A DNA stretch of 64,000 bases, taken from assembly GCA_048360435.1 (NCBI GenBank), contig DBGCOP010000027.1, positions 248,001 to 312,000 on the forward strand, read 5' to 3'. Positions 50,248-58,946 of the stretch are shown here, piece by piece. The position numbers and the translations under genes were made by a program. Within the stretch, counting starts at the first letter, position 1, and the number at the start of each line of letters is the position of its first letter. Origin of the DNA: Limenecus sp048360435 (GTDB lineage: Bacteria > Cyanobacteriota > Vampirovibrionia > Gastranaerophilales > Gastranaerophilaceae). The notes under the pieces are model-generated. The model did no database searches. It was not told the DNA's origin and was given only the letters and a program-made list of their open reading frames with translations.

Positions 50248-51492
50248 ATGTATTTTGATGATTACAGCACAAGTTTTCAAAGTTTGATGGGACCGATGTA
50301 TAATGTTCAAGCAAACTATTCTGCTAACATTGGCGGAGCTGCCGGTGCTGCTGCGGGAGCAGGTGCAGGTTCTGTTAATAACACCAGCATCTATAATATG
50401 GGATATATTAGCCCAATGATGAATGTTGGTGTAGGTCAATTTGGTGCTGATCAATTAATCAAAGGTGATCAATTTAAAAACAATTATTATACACGACCAA
50501 TCGCAGCTCATAAGAAAAAAGATGAATTGCCGACAATTTTAGGAATTGTTGGAACAGCTCTTGGTACAGCTGCTCTCCTTTATGCATTAACAAAAGGTAG
50601 AGGTAGAAAAGCACCTTCGCCAAGACCTAACCCGACACCGGGTCCTGTTCCTACACCAACTCCTACACCGACACCGGGTCCTATTCCGACTCCGAATCCT
50701 AACAATGTAAGAGGTTTGTTGCCGCATAAGCCAATAGATCCGAATTCTTTACCTGCTGTAAGATACAATCATCCTACTTTTTCAGGTAGCTCTAATGCAG
50801 GTTCAAATATAGGTGGTACAGGTTCTAATGTTGGAGGCACCGGTTCTAATATTGGTGGTGTCGGCTCATCTCCTATAAATACAGGTGCCGGTACTTCTGT
50901 CGGTGGCAATGGTTCTTTGCCTGCAACAATTAATAACCCTGTATCTACACCTATAATTACAGGTGTTCCGACTGGCAGAAATTCAAATTCTAGAATTCAA
51001 GATATAGCAGTTGATGTTCCTTTCGAAGAAATCGGCAGATTTTCATTACCGGCCTCTAATGTAAGAGGTGCTCTTCCTGCTCCGGCTGCACAGCCTGCAT
51101 TAGCTTCAGGGTCATCAGTAAGAGGCTATCTCCCTCTTCCGGATGCTAGAACTAACAATTCTCTTCCTGTTTTGGCATCAAACAATTCAAATTTAAAACC
51201 GATTAGTGAATTTCTTCCTAAAAATGAATCATTAGTTGGAAATCTTCCGGCAGCAGAAGGAACTAAATATCTTCCGCTTCCTGATTCAAGAACAAAAACA
51301 TCATTGCCCATTCCTATGAATGTAGCAAAAGCTGAACAAAATCTTTTTGCGGTAAGACCTGATTTGGCTTCTCAAGGTAATGTTGTATATACAACTCATA
51401 CACCTGCTACATTGCAAGAAGGTTATAGCATTGGGTCAAATGCTAAAGGTGCAGACAAACTTGCACAATTGTTAGCACAAATGCAAGGTTAA
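50248..51492 (+). CDS. Pro/Gly/Ser-rich protein with one membrane segment and internal repeats
   Basis: Function not recognised, 414 residues. The order is a Tyr/Asn/Ala/Gly-rich N-terminus (1-90, with an AAGAAAGAGAG run at 31-41), a hydrophobic segment LPTILGIVGTALGTAALLYAL (94-114), a Pro/Thr-rich stalk (125-152), Gly/Ser/Asn repeats (about 170-230), and a motif repeated several times in the form RG-x-LPLPD-(A/S)-RT-x-x-SLP. It may be a surface or scaffold protein with a disordered tail. It shares its control signals with 15387 and has its own terminator. Confidence 0.75.
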   Translation: MYFDDYSTSFQSLMGPMYNVQANYSANIGGAAGAAAGAGAGSVNNTSIYNMGYISPMMNVGVGQFGADQLIKGDQFKNNYYTRPIAAHKKKDELPTILGIVGTALGTAALLYALTKGRGRKAPSPRPNPTPGPVPTPTPTPTPGPIPTPNPNNVRGLLPHKPIDPNSLPAVRYNHPTFSGSSNAGSNIGGTGSNVGGTGSNIGGVGSSPINTGAGTSVGGNGSLPATINNPVSTPIITGVPTGRNSNSRIQDIAVDVPFEEIGRFSLPASNVRGALPAPAAQPALASGSSVRGYLPLPDARTNNSLPVLASNNSNLKPISEFLPKNESLVGNLPAAEGTKYLPLPDSRTKTSLPIPMNVAKAEQNLFAVRPDLASQGNVVYTTHTPATLQEGYSIGSNAKGADKLAQLLAQMQG

Positions 51493-51517
51493 TAAAATAT
51501 CCAATCCTATTAATAAA

Positions 51518-51535
51518 CCAAACTAAAACCTAACC
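51518..51535 (+). promoter_or_regulatory. 3' segment complementary to own leader
   Basis: CCAAACTA (51518-51525) is the exact complement of TAGTTTGG at 50230-50237, which overlaps the Shine-Dalgarno; CTAACC (51530-51535) is the complement of GGTTAG at 50212-50217. The two pairings are collinear. It lies directly before the terminator, as in the 15387 gene. Confidence 0.4.
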
Positions 51536-51540
51536 AATTC

Positions 51541-51572
51541 CCCGTCCATTTGAATATTGGCGGGTTTTTTTT
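51541..51572 (+). terminator. intrinsic terminator after the 50248 gene
   Basis: CCCG pairs with CGGG (51541-51544, 51561-51564) and CCA with TGG across a one-base bulge, followed by eight T's. Confidence 0.8.
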
Positions 51573-52545
51573 ATTTAATATTATTTTTATTTTTTGCTTT
51601 TTTTCCTGCTTCCAGTTTTTCACTGACTTTATTAGCAATCGGTGTAGCAACAACAGGTGAAACGAATCTGTAAATAAGAGCAAATACCATAAGTGCCTGT
51701 GCTGTTTTGAATCCGTTCATCATTCTTGTCATTTTTCCGGTTGCTTCGGCCCCTGCAATCTTTTTGATAGCATTATTCATTGCTTCTCTGTTATAGGCTC
51801 TTTGTAGTGCCTTGCTGTTTTTCATTCTTTTTAAATATAATTCTTTTATGATTTCAGCTTTATCTTTTCCTTTTGGTACAACAATATTTTTGATTTCTTT
51901 GAGGAAGTTATTTGCTGCTTCATCACCTTTGAGTTTTTTAATCTCTTCTTTAACATAGACTTTTACTTTTTCATTGAATTCAAATTTCTTCGCAAATGAG
52001 TTAAGTAGGTCTTTTACTTTCGGATTGTTTTTTGCTGCTCTTTTTACAACATTTGCATAGTCCGGATCAGTAATAAATTTTTCGAATTTTCTTTGGATTT
52101 TTTTGTCTTCAATTTTGGCAATGTGGAAGAGTTCCGCAATGTGGTTTATTTTTTTATTTAAGTAGTGATTTAGAGTATATGCTCCTATTGTTGACATTGC
52201 ACAAACTGTGCCCTGATTTATTATTAAAGCCGGTTTCTGGTCTTTCTCAATAGTTTTTGAACGTGCAGTATCTAACATATAGAATCCGGACAATGTGCAG
52301 CCGACAAATGCTGCTAAATGTTCCTGATAGTTTTTGTTCTTCAGCCAATTTACAAGATTTTGCATTGATTTTAATGATGCCAGTTTACCTAAACCTAAAG
52401 CAAGATAACTTGTTGAACGATCCGAAGTTTTGTTTAGGATAGATTTTGTTTGATGCAGTGTGTGTGTCAGCATATTTGCATCAAAAGCTTTGAAGGAAGG
52501 GTTGTTCTGGTATTGGGGTGTGTATGTTTGTAGTCTTACCTGCAT
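51571..52545 (-). CDS. unknown membrane protein with N-terminal PSFKA motif
   Basis: The 324-residue protein begins MQVRLQTYTPQY and carries NPSFKA at 15-20. Hydrophobic segments are in LAAFVGCTLSGFYML and GTVCAMSTIGAYTL and near the C-terminus (AQALMVFALIYRFVSPVVAT); the middle is basic and helical. Function not recognised. It starts where 52545 ends (the stop and ATG share a base), so it is translationally coupled to it. The F-x-A/G motif near the start recurs in four other proteins here. Confidence 0.7.
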   Translation of the reverse strand: MQVRLQTYTPQYQNNPSFKAFDANMLTHTLHQTKSILNKTSDRSTSYLALGLGKLASLKSMQNLVNWLKNKNYQEHLAAFVGCTLSGFYMLDTARSKTIEKDQKPALIINQGTVCAMSTIGAYTLNHYLNKKINHIAELFHIAKIEDKKIQRKFEKFITDPDYANVVKRAAKNNPKVKDLLNSFAKKFEFNEKVKVYVKEEIKKLKGDEAANNFLKEIKNIVVPKGKDKAEIIKELYLKRMKNSKALQRAYNREAMNNAIKKIAGAEATGKMTRMMNGFKTAQALMVFALIYRFVSPVVATPIANKVSEKLEAGKKAKNKNNIK

Positions 52546-53327
52546 TATTTTATACCCCCTGTAAAATTCTGAAAAACTTTATTGTTTGTATTATTTTTAA
52601 AATTTATTATTGAATATTTGTAGTTAGGATTTTGAAGCTCCATTTTTTGTTTAGGTTGTTGGGTAACGCCAAAAATTCTGTTCAACAAATATTTATCAAT
52701 AAAGGGTATTAATGCAATTGTTATTCCTGAACGAACACTTGCTGTAAGAGCCTCTGTGGATTTGTTCACTAGCATTGTGAATGTTTGTGCATTTTTGGCT
52801 GAACCCATAAATTTTGCTGCTTTTCTAGCAAAAACTTGTGGGTGTTGTTTGAGTTTGTTCAACGCTGTTTTTATTGGTGAGAACAATGCAACGGCAAAGC
52901 CGTAACCGATTAAACCCGATGAAATGGAATGAGATGCTGCTTTTTTATTTTTTTCTTTAGTTTTTTCATTTGATTGTGCCATAATTGCAGCCGGTCTTAA
53001 GACACAAGTTATTCCTAAAGCAAATATTGCATCGAAAATCGTTTGGCTGGCATCAGCCATACTTATAAATTTTTCAAAAGTTTTGTTGTTTAAAAATTTC
53101 CAGAGTTTTGAATTTTCAAGCTTTTTTACTCCGGATAAAGAAAGACCGCTAAATGAAATATTTTTAGCGGTCTTTCTTGATAAATTATTAAAATCTTTAA
53201 ATGACTTTTCATGTAACGAATCATGATACATCATGGAATTAGGATAAGAATCTTTCGTTGTCTTATACGACAACCCTGTGAACTGCTTGGGTGCTATATT
53301 TACGGTATTATGCTGTAAATTTAACAT
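52545..53327 (-). CDS. unknown membrane protein with N-terminal QFTG motif
   Basis: The 260-residue protein has the motif PKQFTG at 13-18 and ISFSG at 57-61, then hydrophobic helices (TIFDAIFALGITCVLRPAAIMA and SSGLIGYGFAVALFSPI) and a C-terminal basic tail. It resembles 51571 in layout: motif-bearing N-terminus, a helical membrane region and a charged end. AGAGGA lies 6 bases before the ATG at 53327. Function not recognised. It is the first gene of the two-gene unit. Confidence 0.7.
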   Translation of the reverse strand: MLNLQHNTVNIAPKQFTGLSYKTTKDSYPNSMMYHDSLHEKSFKDFNNLSRKTAKNISFSGLSLSGVKKLENSKLWKFLNNKTFEKFISMADASQTIFDAIFALGITCVLRPAAIMAQSNEKTKEKNKKAASHSISSGLIGYGFAVALFSPIKTALNKLKQHPQVFARKAAKFMGSAKNAQTFTMLVNKSTEALTASVRSGITIALIPFIDKYLLNRIFGVTQQPKQKMELQNPNYKYSIINFKNNTNNKVFQNFTGGIK

Positions 53328-53401
53328 ATTCCTCTTTCACAAGTCTTTTGAACAACTTTTTAACTTACATTATTTAGAAGTTCAAAAATTTTATCTTTTG
53401 T

Positions 53402-53407
53402 TATACT
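53402..53407 (+). promoter_or_regulatory. extended -10 before the 24-residue reading frame
   Basis: TG-T-TATACT (53399-53407) predicts a start near 53414, 48 bases before the ATG at 53462. No good -35 is seen; extended -10 promoters can do without one. Confidence 0.4.
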
Positions 53408-53461
53408 AGCATATTAAATTTACAATTCAATACATCTTTTTCATGATTTGAAAGAGAAACA

Positions 53462-53536
53462 ATGCTGAAAGAGTTCTTTATTAGTGTATTTTGCACAATT
53501 ATATTCGTCTTAACATTCCTTAAACTTTTTCACTAA
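53462..53536 (+). CDS. candidate 24-residue hydrophobic peptide
   Basis: The reading frame is MLKEFFISVFC then TIIFVLTFLKLFH. GAAAGAG lies 5-6 bases before the ATG, and an extended -10 lies at 53399-53407. The body is a single hydrophobic helix with charged N-terminus, as in small membrane peptides or type I toxin-like peptides. It ends in a 4-base overlap with the convergent MDR gene. It could be chance in AT-rich DNA, and no antisense RNA partner has been identified. Confidence 0.35.
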   Translation: MLKEFFISVFCTIIFVLTFLKLFH

Positions 53537-54570
53537 GGAGTGAGAAGAACTTTTATTGCTTCGCCTCGTTCATGTGCTTCAATAGCTTCTTTTGCCTCAG
53601 AAAGCGGCATTTTTTTTGTAATAAGTTTTGTTACATCTACATGCCCGTCAGCTATTAAATCAAGTGCTTGTCTGAAATATTGAGGAGTATGATGAAAAAC
53701 ACTCAGAATCTGAATTTCATCATAATGAAGAAGCTTTGTATCCAGTGATACTTTTGAACCTGATTTACATCCGCCAAAAAGGTGCACCTTACCTCCCTTT
53801 CGGACAAGTTCGAACATTTTTTCCCATATTTCAGGCAAACCTACACATTCAACCGCTATGTCCAGTCCTCTTCCTCCTTCTGTAAAGGATTTAAAGATTT
53901 TTTCAGGATGCTGGTATTTTTTTAAATCAATGATTTCATCTGCGTGTGCAAAATCTTCAGCAAGTTTTAACTTCAACGGATTTCTTCCGGCTGCTATTAC
54001 TTTTGCTCCTTTTAATTTAGCAAGACGTGCAAACATTAAGCCTATTGGCCCGATTCCAACAACGCCGACAACATCACCGGGTTGTATATTTGTTCTTTCA
54101 ACACCATGAACAACATTGGCTAGGGGTTCAGAAAATGCTGCTTTTTCAAAGCTTAGTCCAGTTGGTATTTTTAACAAGTTTTTTTCGACAATTCTTTGAG
54201 GAATTGTTATGTATTCTGCATATGCTCCGTTTAACAAATCCAGGTTTTCACATAGATTGTACTGTTTTTTAAGACAGTAAAAACATTTTCCGCAAGGTGC
54301 GGAATTTGCAGCAACAACACGATCTCCGACTTTAAAGTCTATTACATTTTTTCCAACTTTTTCAATAATGCCGGAGAATTCATGCCCGAAACCGGAAGGT
54401 GTTTGTTTTATTAATACCGGATGTCCTCGTCTGTATGTTTTTACGTCGGTTCCGCATGTTAAAGCTGCTTGTATTTTTACAAGAACTTCATTGTCATTTG
54501 GCTCCTTGACATCTACTTGTTCATATCTGATGTCTCTGGGCGCATAGTATCTTATAGCTTTCATTTTCAT
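53533..54570 (-). CDS. zinc-dependent MDR alcohol/polyol dehydrogenase-like protein
   Basis: Medium-chain dehydrogenase of the sorbitol/threonine dehydrogenase type, 345 residues. The catalytic zinc site is ALTCGTDVKTYRRGHP and GHEFSG, the structural zinc loop is CGKCFYCLKKQYNLCEN, and the NAD site is VVGIGPIGLMFARLAKLKGA. The substrate is unknown; polyol or threonine oxidation is usual in this family. It follows a second MDR gene by 2 bases, so the two probably work together on one pathway. Confidence 0.88.
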   Translation of the reverse strand: MKMKAIRYYAPRDIRYEQVDVKEPNDNEVLVKIQAALTCGTDVKTYRRGHPVLIKQTPSGFGHEFSGIIEKVGKNVIDFKVGDRVVAANSAPCGKCFYCLKKQYNLCENLDLLNGAYAEYITIPQRIVEKNLLKIPTGLSFEKAAFSEPLANVVHGVERTNIQPGDVVGVVGIGPIGLMFARLAKLKGAKVIAAGRNPLKLKLAEDFAHADEIIDLKKYQHPEKIFKSFTEGGRGLDIAVECVGLPEIWEKMFELVRKGGKVHLFGGCKSGSKVSLDTKLLHYDEIQILSVFHHTPQYFRQALDLIADGHVDVTKLITKKMPLSEAKEAIEAHERGEAIKVLLTP

Positions 54571-54572
54571 TT

Positions 54573-55613
54573 TTATTTGTCTTTATTATCTTTATCTATT
54601 TTTATATATGCTTTTAGTGTTTTGTTTGAGATAGTGTCTTGAATAGCATCACCCAGTTCTTCAAGAGCATAACTTGTTGATAAATATTTTACAATAACTT
54701 TCTTTTTGGAAAGAAGCTTGTGTGCTAGTTTTAGATCCATAGGAGATGGTGAGTAGCTGCCCAATATTTTAAGCTCTCTATAATAAATATCATTGTTTGT
54801 ATATCCTGCTGTATCACTGGGAACTGATGAAAATATTAAAATTGTGCCGCCATCTCTTACTGATTTTAGGGCATATTCAATAGTTTTGTCAGAGCCTGAT
54901 GTCATAAAAACTATGTCTGCACCATATCCGCAAGTCATTTCTTTTATTTTTTCTGAGGTTGTTTCATTGTCTTCAAATTTAATGGAGGCATCAAAGTTCA
55001 AATTGTTAGCTAATGCTACTCTTTCTTCAATTAAATCACATCCTATAACATCGCCTTTGAATGCTTTTACAGCTTGTCCCATTAATAGTCCTATTGAACC
55101 TAGACCTATTACAAGTGAAGTTGTACCTCTTTTTACTTCTGCTCTTTCTACTGCTCTTATACAGCATGCCAGCGGTTCCATAAAAGAAATTTCCATATCA
55201 TCAAGATTTTTTGGTACTTTGAATACGGTGTTTTTTAAATGAAGCGGTGAAACGTAAATATATTCTGCAAATCCTCCTGGCCTGATATTTGTTTCTTTGA
55301 ACTGACGGCACATAGAGTAGTTTTTATTTTCACAATATTCGCACTTCATACAAGGTACATGGTGTCCGAGAACAACTTTGTCACCTGGTTTGAATTTTGA
55401 CAAAAATGTGGGTTTGATTTCTGTTATTTCTCCTACCACTTCGTGTCCGAGTACTTTTTCCGAACCATCATGAATAAATTTAACTATGTCAGAGCCGCAT
55501 AATCCGCAGCCCAAAACTTTTACAATTGCACCTTCGTTATTATAATCGCTTAGTTTTGGTGCAGGTCTGTCTAGTATCGAAATCTTTTGATTTTCCGCAA
55601 CCGCTGTTCTCAT
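54573..55613 (-). CDS. second zinc-dependent MDR dehydrogenase
   Basis: The 346-residue enzyme is of the same superfamily but not a close copy of its neighbour. It has GCGLCGSDIVKF, LGHEVVGE, the structural zinc site CMKCEYCENKNYSMC and the NAD loop VIGLGSIGLLMGQAV. The substrate is unknown. It is the first gene of the MDR pair, divergent from the Fe-S gene at 55702 with 88 bases between, suggesting coordinated control of a redox route. Confidence 0.87.
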   Translation of the reverse strand: MRTAVAENQKISILDRPAPKLSDYNNEGAIVKVLGCGLCGSDIVKFIHDGSEKVLGHEVVGEITEIKPTFLSKFKPGDKVVLGHHVPCMKCEYCENKNYSMCRQFKETNIRPGGFAEYIYVSPLHLKNTVFKVPKNLDDMEISFMEPLACCIRAVERAEVKRGTTSLVIGLGSIGLLMGQAVKAFKGDVIGCDLIEERVALANNLNFDASIKFEDNETTSEKIKEMTCGYGADIVFMTSGSDKTIEYALKSVRDGGTILIFSSVPSDTAGYTNNDIYYRELKILGSYSPSPMDLKLAHKLLSKKKVIVKYLSTSYALEELGDAIQDTISNKTLKAYIKIDKDNKDK

Positions 55614-55701
55614 ATTTAATATATCTATCCCTGTGTTTTATAACCTTTAAATCCATATAAAATTTTATCACTAAATAAATCTTTGTGAATATAATAATAT
55701 T

Positions 55702-56922
55702 ATGAAAAGATTTAATGACTTTGAAGATGATATTTATAAATGTTCAAGATGTGGTTTATGTCAGTCTGTTTGTCCTGTTTATAAAGCAACTTTGAATGAA
55801 TGTGGTGTTTCCAGGGCAAAATTCAATATGCTGAATGGAATTTTACGCGGAGATTTGTCGTTTAATAGAAAAATTAAATCATATCTTGATTTGTGTACAG
55901 GCTGTAATGCTTGTAAAAAATTCTGTCCCAGTGCAATAGATGTTGTAAAAATTTTTATTGCTGCAAAACAAGAATATTATAAAACTAACAAATTAAGCTT
56001 TATTGACAGATTTTTATCTTCTTATTTTCTTTTTAAATCTATGATGTTTATTGGCGGTTTCTTCTGTAAAGTTTCCAGATATACACATTTTTACTGCTTA
56101 ACAGAAATGTTTCAAAAATTGATCTTGAAGTTTGGCATTTGGGGCAAACGTTTTGTTCTTGCTGATTCTTTTTCAAGAAAAAACTTTGTTTTAAAAAATA
56201 AAAATAAAAGTATTTCGAAAACAAAAAAGGCTGTTTATTTTAAAGGTTGTTTCAATCATTTTTTAAATTCTGAAACAGCAGATGCTGTCAGATTTATATT
56301 TGATTCTTCAGACATTGAATTGATAGAAAAGAATTTTGAATGTTGCGGAGTGAGCTATTTAAATGACGGAATGGTTGATAAATTTGTATTTCTTGCACAA
56401 AAAAATCTTGCCTTGCTTGGTGATGACTATGATTATCTTTTAACAGATTGTGCTTCCTGTAATTCTGTTCTTAAAGATTATAAATTATTTGTTGGTTCAA
56501 AAGAAGCTTCAATGCTTGCTCAAAAAACAATAAGTGTTGTGCAACTTATAAGCTCTATGAAGTTTGTGTCTAAAAAACATATGAATATTACATTTCATAT
56601 GCCCTGTCATGAAGATAGTGATGTTGTGAAGATTCTTAAAAATATAGAGAATATAAACTATGTAGAGGCTGCTGATTATAATAAATGCTGTGGATTTTCA
56701 GGAAAATTTGCATTACAAAATGGCGAAATTTCAAGGGAAATTTCAAGAAAAAAAGCAAAGAGCTTTGTTGATACCAAAGCTGATATTATACTCACAACCT
56801 GCCCGGCATGTATGTTAGGTTTGCGCCAGGGATTGATTGAGCTTTCTTCATCAGAAAGTTCTTCTAAAAAACTTCCTGAGGTTATGAATCTTTTTGTATT
56901 TCTTGCAAAATACTGCTGTTGA
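55702..56922 (+). CDS. GlcF-like Fe-S oxidoreductase subunit
   Basis: The 406-residue protein has two N-terminal 4Fe-4S motifs (CSRCGLCQSVCPVY and CTGCNACKKFCPSA) and two CCG domains (FKGCFNHF, CCGVSYLND, CASCN; then MPCHED, CCGFSGK, CPACMLG). This is the layout of the glycolate oxidase iron-sulfur subunit GlcF and of heterodisulfide-reductase-like CCG proteins. No flavin partner GlcD or GlcE is adjacent, and the divergent neighbours are MDR dehydrogenases. It probably passes electrons from a dehydrogenase; lactate or glycolate oxidation is an inference. Confidence 0.85.
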   Translation: MKRFNDFEDDIYKCSRCGLCQSVCPVYKATLNECGVSRAKFNMLNGILRGDLSFNRKIKSYLDLCTGCNACKKFCPSAIDVVKIFIAAKQEYYKTNKLSFIDRFLSSYFLFKSMMFIGGFFCKVSRYTHFYCLTEMFQKLILKFGIWGKRFVLADSFSRKNFVLKNKNKSISKTKKAVYFKGCFNHFLNSETADAVRFIFDSSDIELIEKNFECCGVSYLNDGMVDKFVFLAQKNLALLGDDYDYLLTDCASCNSVLKDYKLFVGSKEASMLAQKTISVVQLISSMKFVSKKHMNITFHMPCHEDSDVVKILKNIENINYVEAADYNKCCGFSGKFALQNGEISREISRKKAKSFVDTKADIILTTCPACMLGLRQGLIELSSSESSSKKLPEVMNLFVFLAKYCC

Positions 56923-56927
56923 AATTA

Positions 56928-57191
56928 TTAGGGTTTTCCTTTTTTCATTGCTGCAACAGTAAGCAAAGACAGTGCAGAAACAACAACTCCTATGACCGGC
57001 CATGTGTAGCTTGGGTTTGTGTCTGAAGTCAAATAGCTGTAAGTCTTTGAAATGTTTGGCTTTTGTGTATCATAACAATAACTTGCTATATCTTTTGTCA
57101 TTTGAGTTGCACCTACTGCGTTAGCAGGATAGCCCTGATAGTCCTGATAAGAACGATAAGGAACCATTGACGGAGGGATGCCATTTACCAT
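56928..57191 (-). CDS. small membrane protein, unknown
   Basis: The 87-residue protein has a Tyr/Pro/Gln-rich N-terminus (MVNGIPPSMVPYRSYQDYQGYP), then one hydrophobic C-terminal segment WPVIGVVVSALSLLTVAAM and a KKGKP end. Its disordered front plus one TM resembles the layout of 50248. The ribosome site is weak (TAGGTAATT). Function unknown. It shares its upstream region with the divergent prepilin gene. Confidence 0.55.
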   Translation of the reverse strand: MVNGIPPSMVPYRSYQDYQGYPANAVGATQMTKDIASYCYDTQKPNISKTYSYLTSDTNPSYTWPVIGVVVSALSLLTVAAMKKGKP

Positions 57192-57283
57192 AATTATAAT
57201 TACCTATACTTTACTACCTATATATATAAAAACAAATGTATACAAAAAATTGCCTGTTTTCTTGTATATTTGAAGAATAATTT

Positions 57284-57312
57284 TTGCATTTTAGTGGAAT
57301 ATAGAATATAAT
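57284..57312 (+). promoter_or_regulatory. sigma-70 promoter of the prepilin gene
   Basis: TTGCAT (57284-57289), 17 bases and TATAAT (57307-57312) are close to consensus. AGGAG lies 7 bases before the ATG at 57338. Confidence 0.75.
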
Positions 57313-57337
57313 CATTAAAAAAGATAGGAGCTTATGA

Positions 57338-58090
57338 ATGAATAATATGCTTAAAAATGATACTCAAAAACGGGGATTTACGCTTGCAGAAACTCTTATT
57401 ACAATTACAATCATTGGTGTTGTAATGGCACTCATGCTCAGAGCAATAAACCGTGTTAACCCTGATAAAGATAAAATTCAGTTTATAAAAACATACCATG
57501 CTCTGGAATCTGTTATTGCAGATGTTATTAATGATCCTAAGAAATATGATCAAGCATTTTATACAGATGAAGAACTCGCTGAAATGACAGCTGACAGTAT
57601 CCATATTGATTTTAGATATAAACCCTATGAAACAGCTAAGGTCACATACATTGATGATGATGGTAAAGAACATACTAAAGGTTTGGATTCTCAAACAGGA
57701 AAGGGTACTGCATTAACTCAGGATAACGCTATCTGTTACTTTATTGCAGATCAGGTAAATACAATTGGCGGAGTTAATTGTGAAAATAACGACGGTATCA
57801 CAATTAATGGTAAAAAAGTTGGCGGAGCTAACATGAGACTTTCTACCGGAGTGTGTTTGAATAACTTTTTTGGGGTAGATGATAATGGTTTTAATAATCC
57901 TGTAATTGATCCGAATTGTGAAGGTACTGGTTCTAATAATGCTTATGTAATTCACATTTATAAGGATGGAAAAATGACAGTTCCCAGCAAATCTGCATGT
58001 AATTCAAACGGTGGTGATTGTAATACAAGAAATCAGGATAAAGCCTTTGAATGGATGCAAAACCAAACACAATTAAATGACAAGAAATAA
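57338..58090 (+). CDS. type IV prepilin-like protein
   Basis: The N-terminal site KRGFTLAETLITITIIGVVMAL has the prepilin cleavage position and Glu at +5. The 250-residue body is Asn/Gly/Asp-rich with five or more Cys (DNAICYF, GVNCENND, DPNCEG, SACNSNGGDCN), so a disulfide-stabilised exported protein is likely. It is a distant relative of the gene at 26033, sharing only the N-terminal helix and the Cys-rich character. A near-consensus promoter precedes it. Confidence 0.85.
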   Translation: MNNMLKNDTQKRGFTLAETLITITIIGVVMALMLRAINRVNPDKDKIQFIKTYHALESVIADVINDPKKYDQAFYTDEELAEMTADSIHIDFRYKPYETAKVTYIDDDGKEHTKGLDSQTGKGTALTQDNAICYFIADQVNTIGGVNCENNDGITINGKKVGGANMRLSTGVCLNNFFGVDDNGFNNPVIDPNCEGTGSNNAYVIHIYKDGKMTVPSKSACNSNGGDCNTRNQDKAFEWMQNQTQLNDKK

Positions 58091-58114
58091 TATACATAAT
58101 AATGGGGAGAAGAG

Positions 58115-58921
58115 ATGGAAAATAAAAAGAAATTAGCGGATATAGGTGTATTCGGCGGCTCGGGTTTTTACAAATTTTTGGATAACATTGAAGAAGTAAG
58201 AATCGAAACACCGTACGGTGCACCTTCAGACAGTGTGTTTATTGGTGAAATTGGAAAACATAAAGTTGCTTTTATGCCAAGACATGGCAGAAATCATACT
58301 TTGCCTCCTCATTTGATTAATTACAGAGCAAATGTCTGGGCTATGAAATCCATAGGTTGTAAGAGAGTCATATCTCCATGTGCGGCAGGCAGTTTGCAAA
58401 AACATGTCGCACCCGGACATTTTGTTATTTGTGATCAGTTTGTTGATTGGACAGATGGCAGAAAATCTACATTCTTTGACGGACCTATTGTTACCCATGT
58501 TAGTGCGGCTAATCCGTATTGTCCTGAAATGAGACAGCTGGCTGTTGAAACAGCTAAAGATTTGGGAATTACTGTTCATGAAACAGGAACTGTTGTTGTA
58601 ATAAATGGACCAAGATTTTCAACAAAATCAGAGTCAAAATTCTTTACATCTCAAGGATGGGAGGTTATTAACATGACTCAATTCCCTGAGGCATACCTTG
58701 TAAAAGAAATGGATATGTGCCCGTTAAATATTTCATTAATTACAGATTACGATGCAGGGCTTGTCGGCGAGGTTCCTCCTGTTCAACATGCAGAAGTAAT
58801 CAAAGTATTTAATGATAATAATGAAAAACTTAAGGCATTACTTTTCAATTTGATTGAGAAACTTCCTCAGGAAAGAGAAAAATGCGAGTGTGAAAAAACA
58901 ATCGCCGGTTCCAGAGTTTAA
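58115..58921 (+). CDS. mtnP: S-methyl-5'-thioadenosine phosphorylase
   Basis: Splits methylthioadenosine into adenine and methylthioribose-1-phosphate, recycling a by-product of polyamine synthesis. GVFGGSGFY (phosphate site), PRHGRNH, CAAGSLQ, NGPRFSTKSES and NMTQFPEAYLVKE are family motifs. It has 268 residues. With the spermidine-synthase-like gene elsewhere in the window it hints at polyamine metabolism. It is followed by yggT after 25 bases. Confidence 0.93.
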   Translation: MENKKKLADIGVFGGSGFYKFLDNIEEVRIETPYGAPSDSVFIGEIGKHKVAFMPRHGRNHTLPPHLINYRANVWAMKSIGCKRVISPCAAGSLQKHVAPGHFVICDQFVDWTDGRKSTFFDGPIVTHVSAANPYCPEMRQLAVETAKDLGITVHETGTVVVINGPRFSTKSESKFFTSQGWEVINMTQFPEAYLVKEMDMCPLNISLITDYDAGLVGEVPPVQHAEVIKVFNDNNEKLKALLFNLIEKLPQEREKCECEKTIAGSRV

Positions 58922-58946
58922 AAAAATAAGGTAAGGGAGAAATATT

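Noticed and set aside
50580..50768. Minus-strand reading frame rich in Gly and Val
   Set aside because: It is the complement of the Pro/Thr repeat region of the 50248 gene and has no ribosome site.
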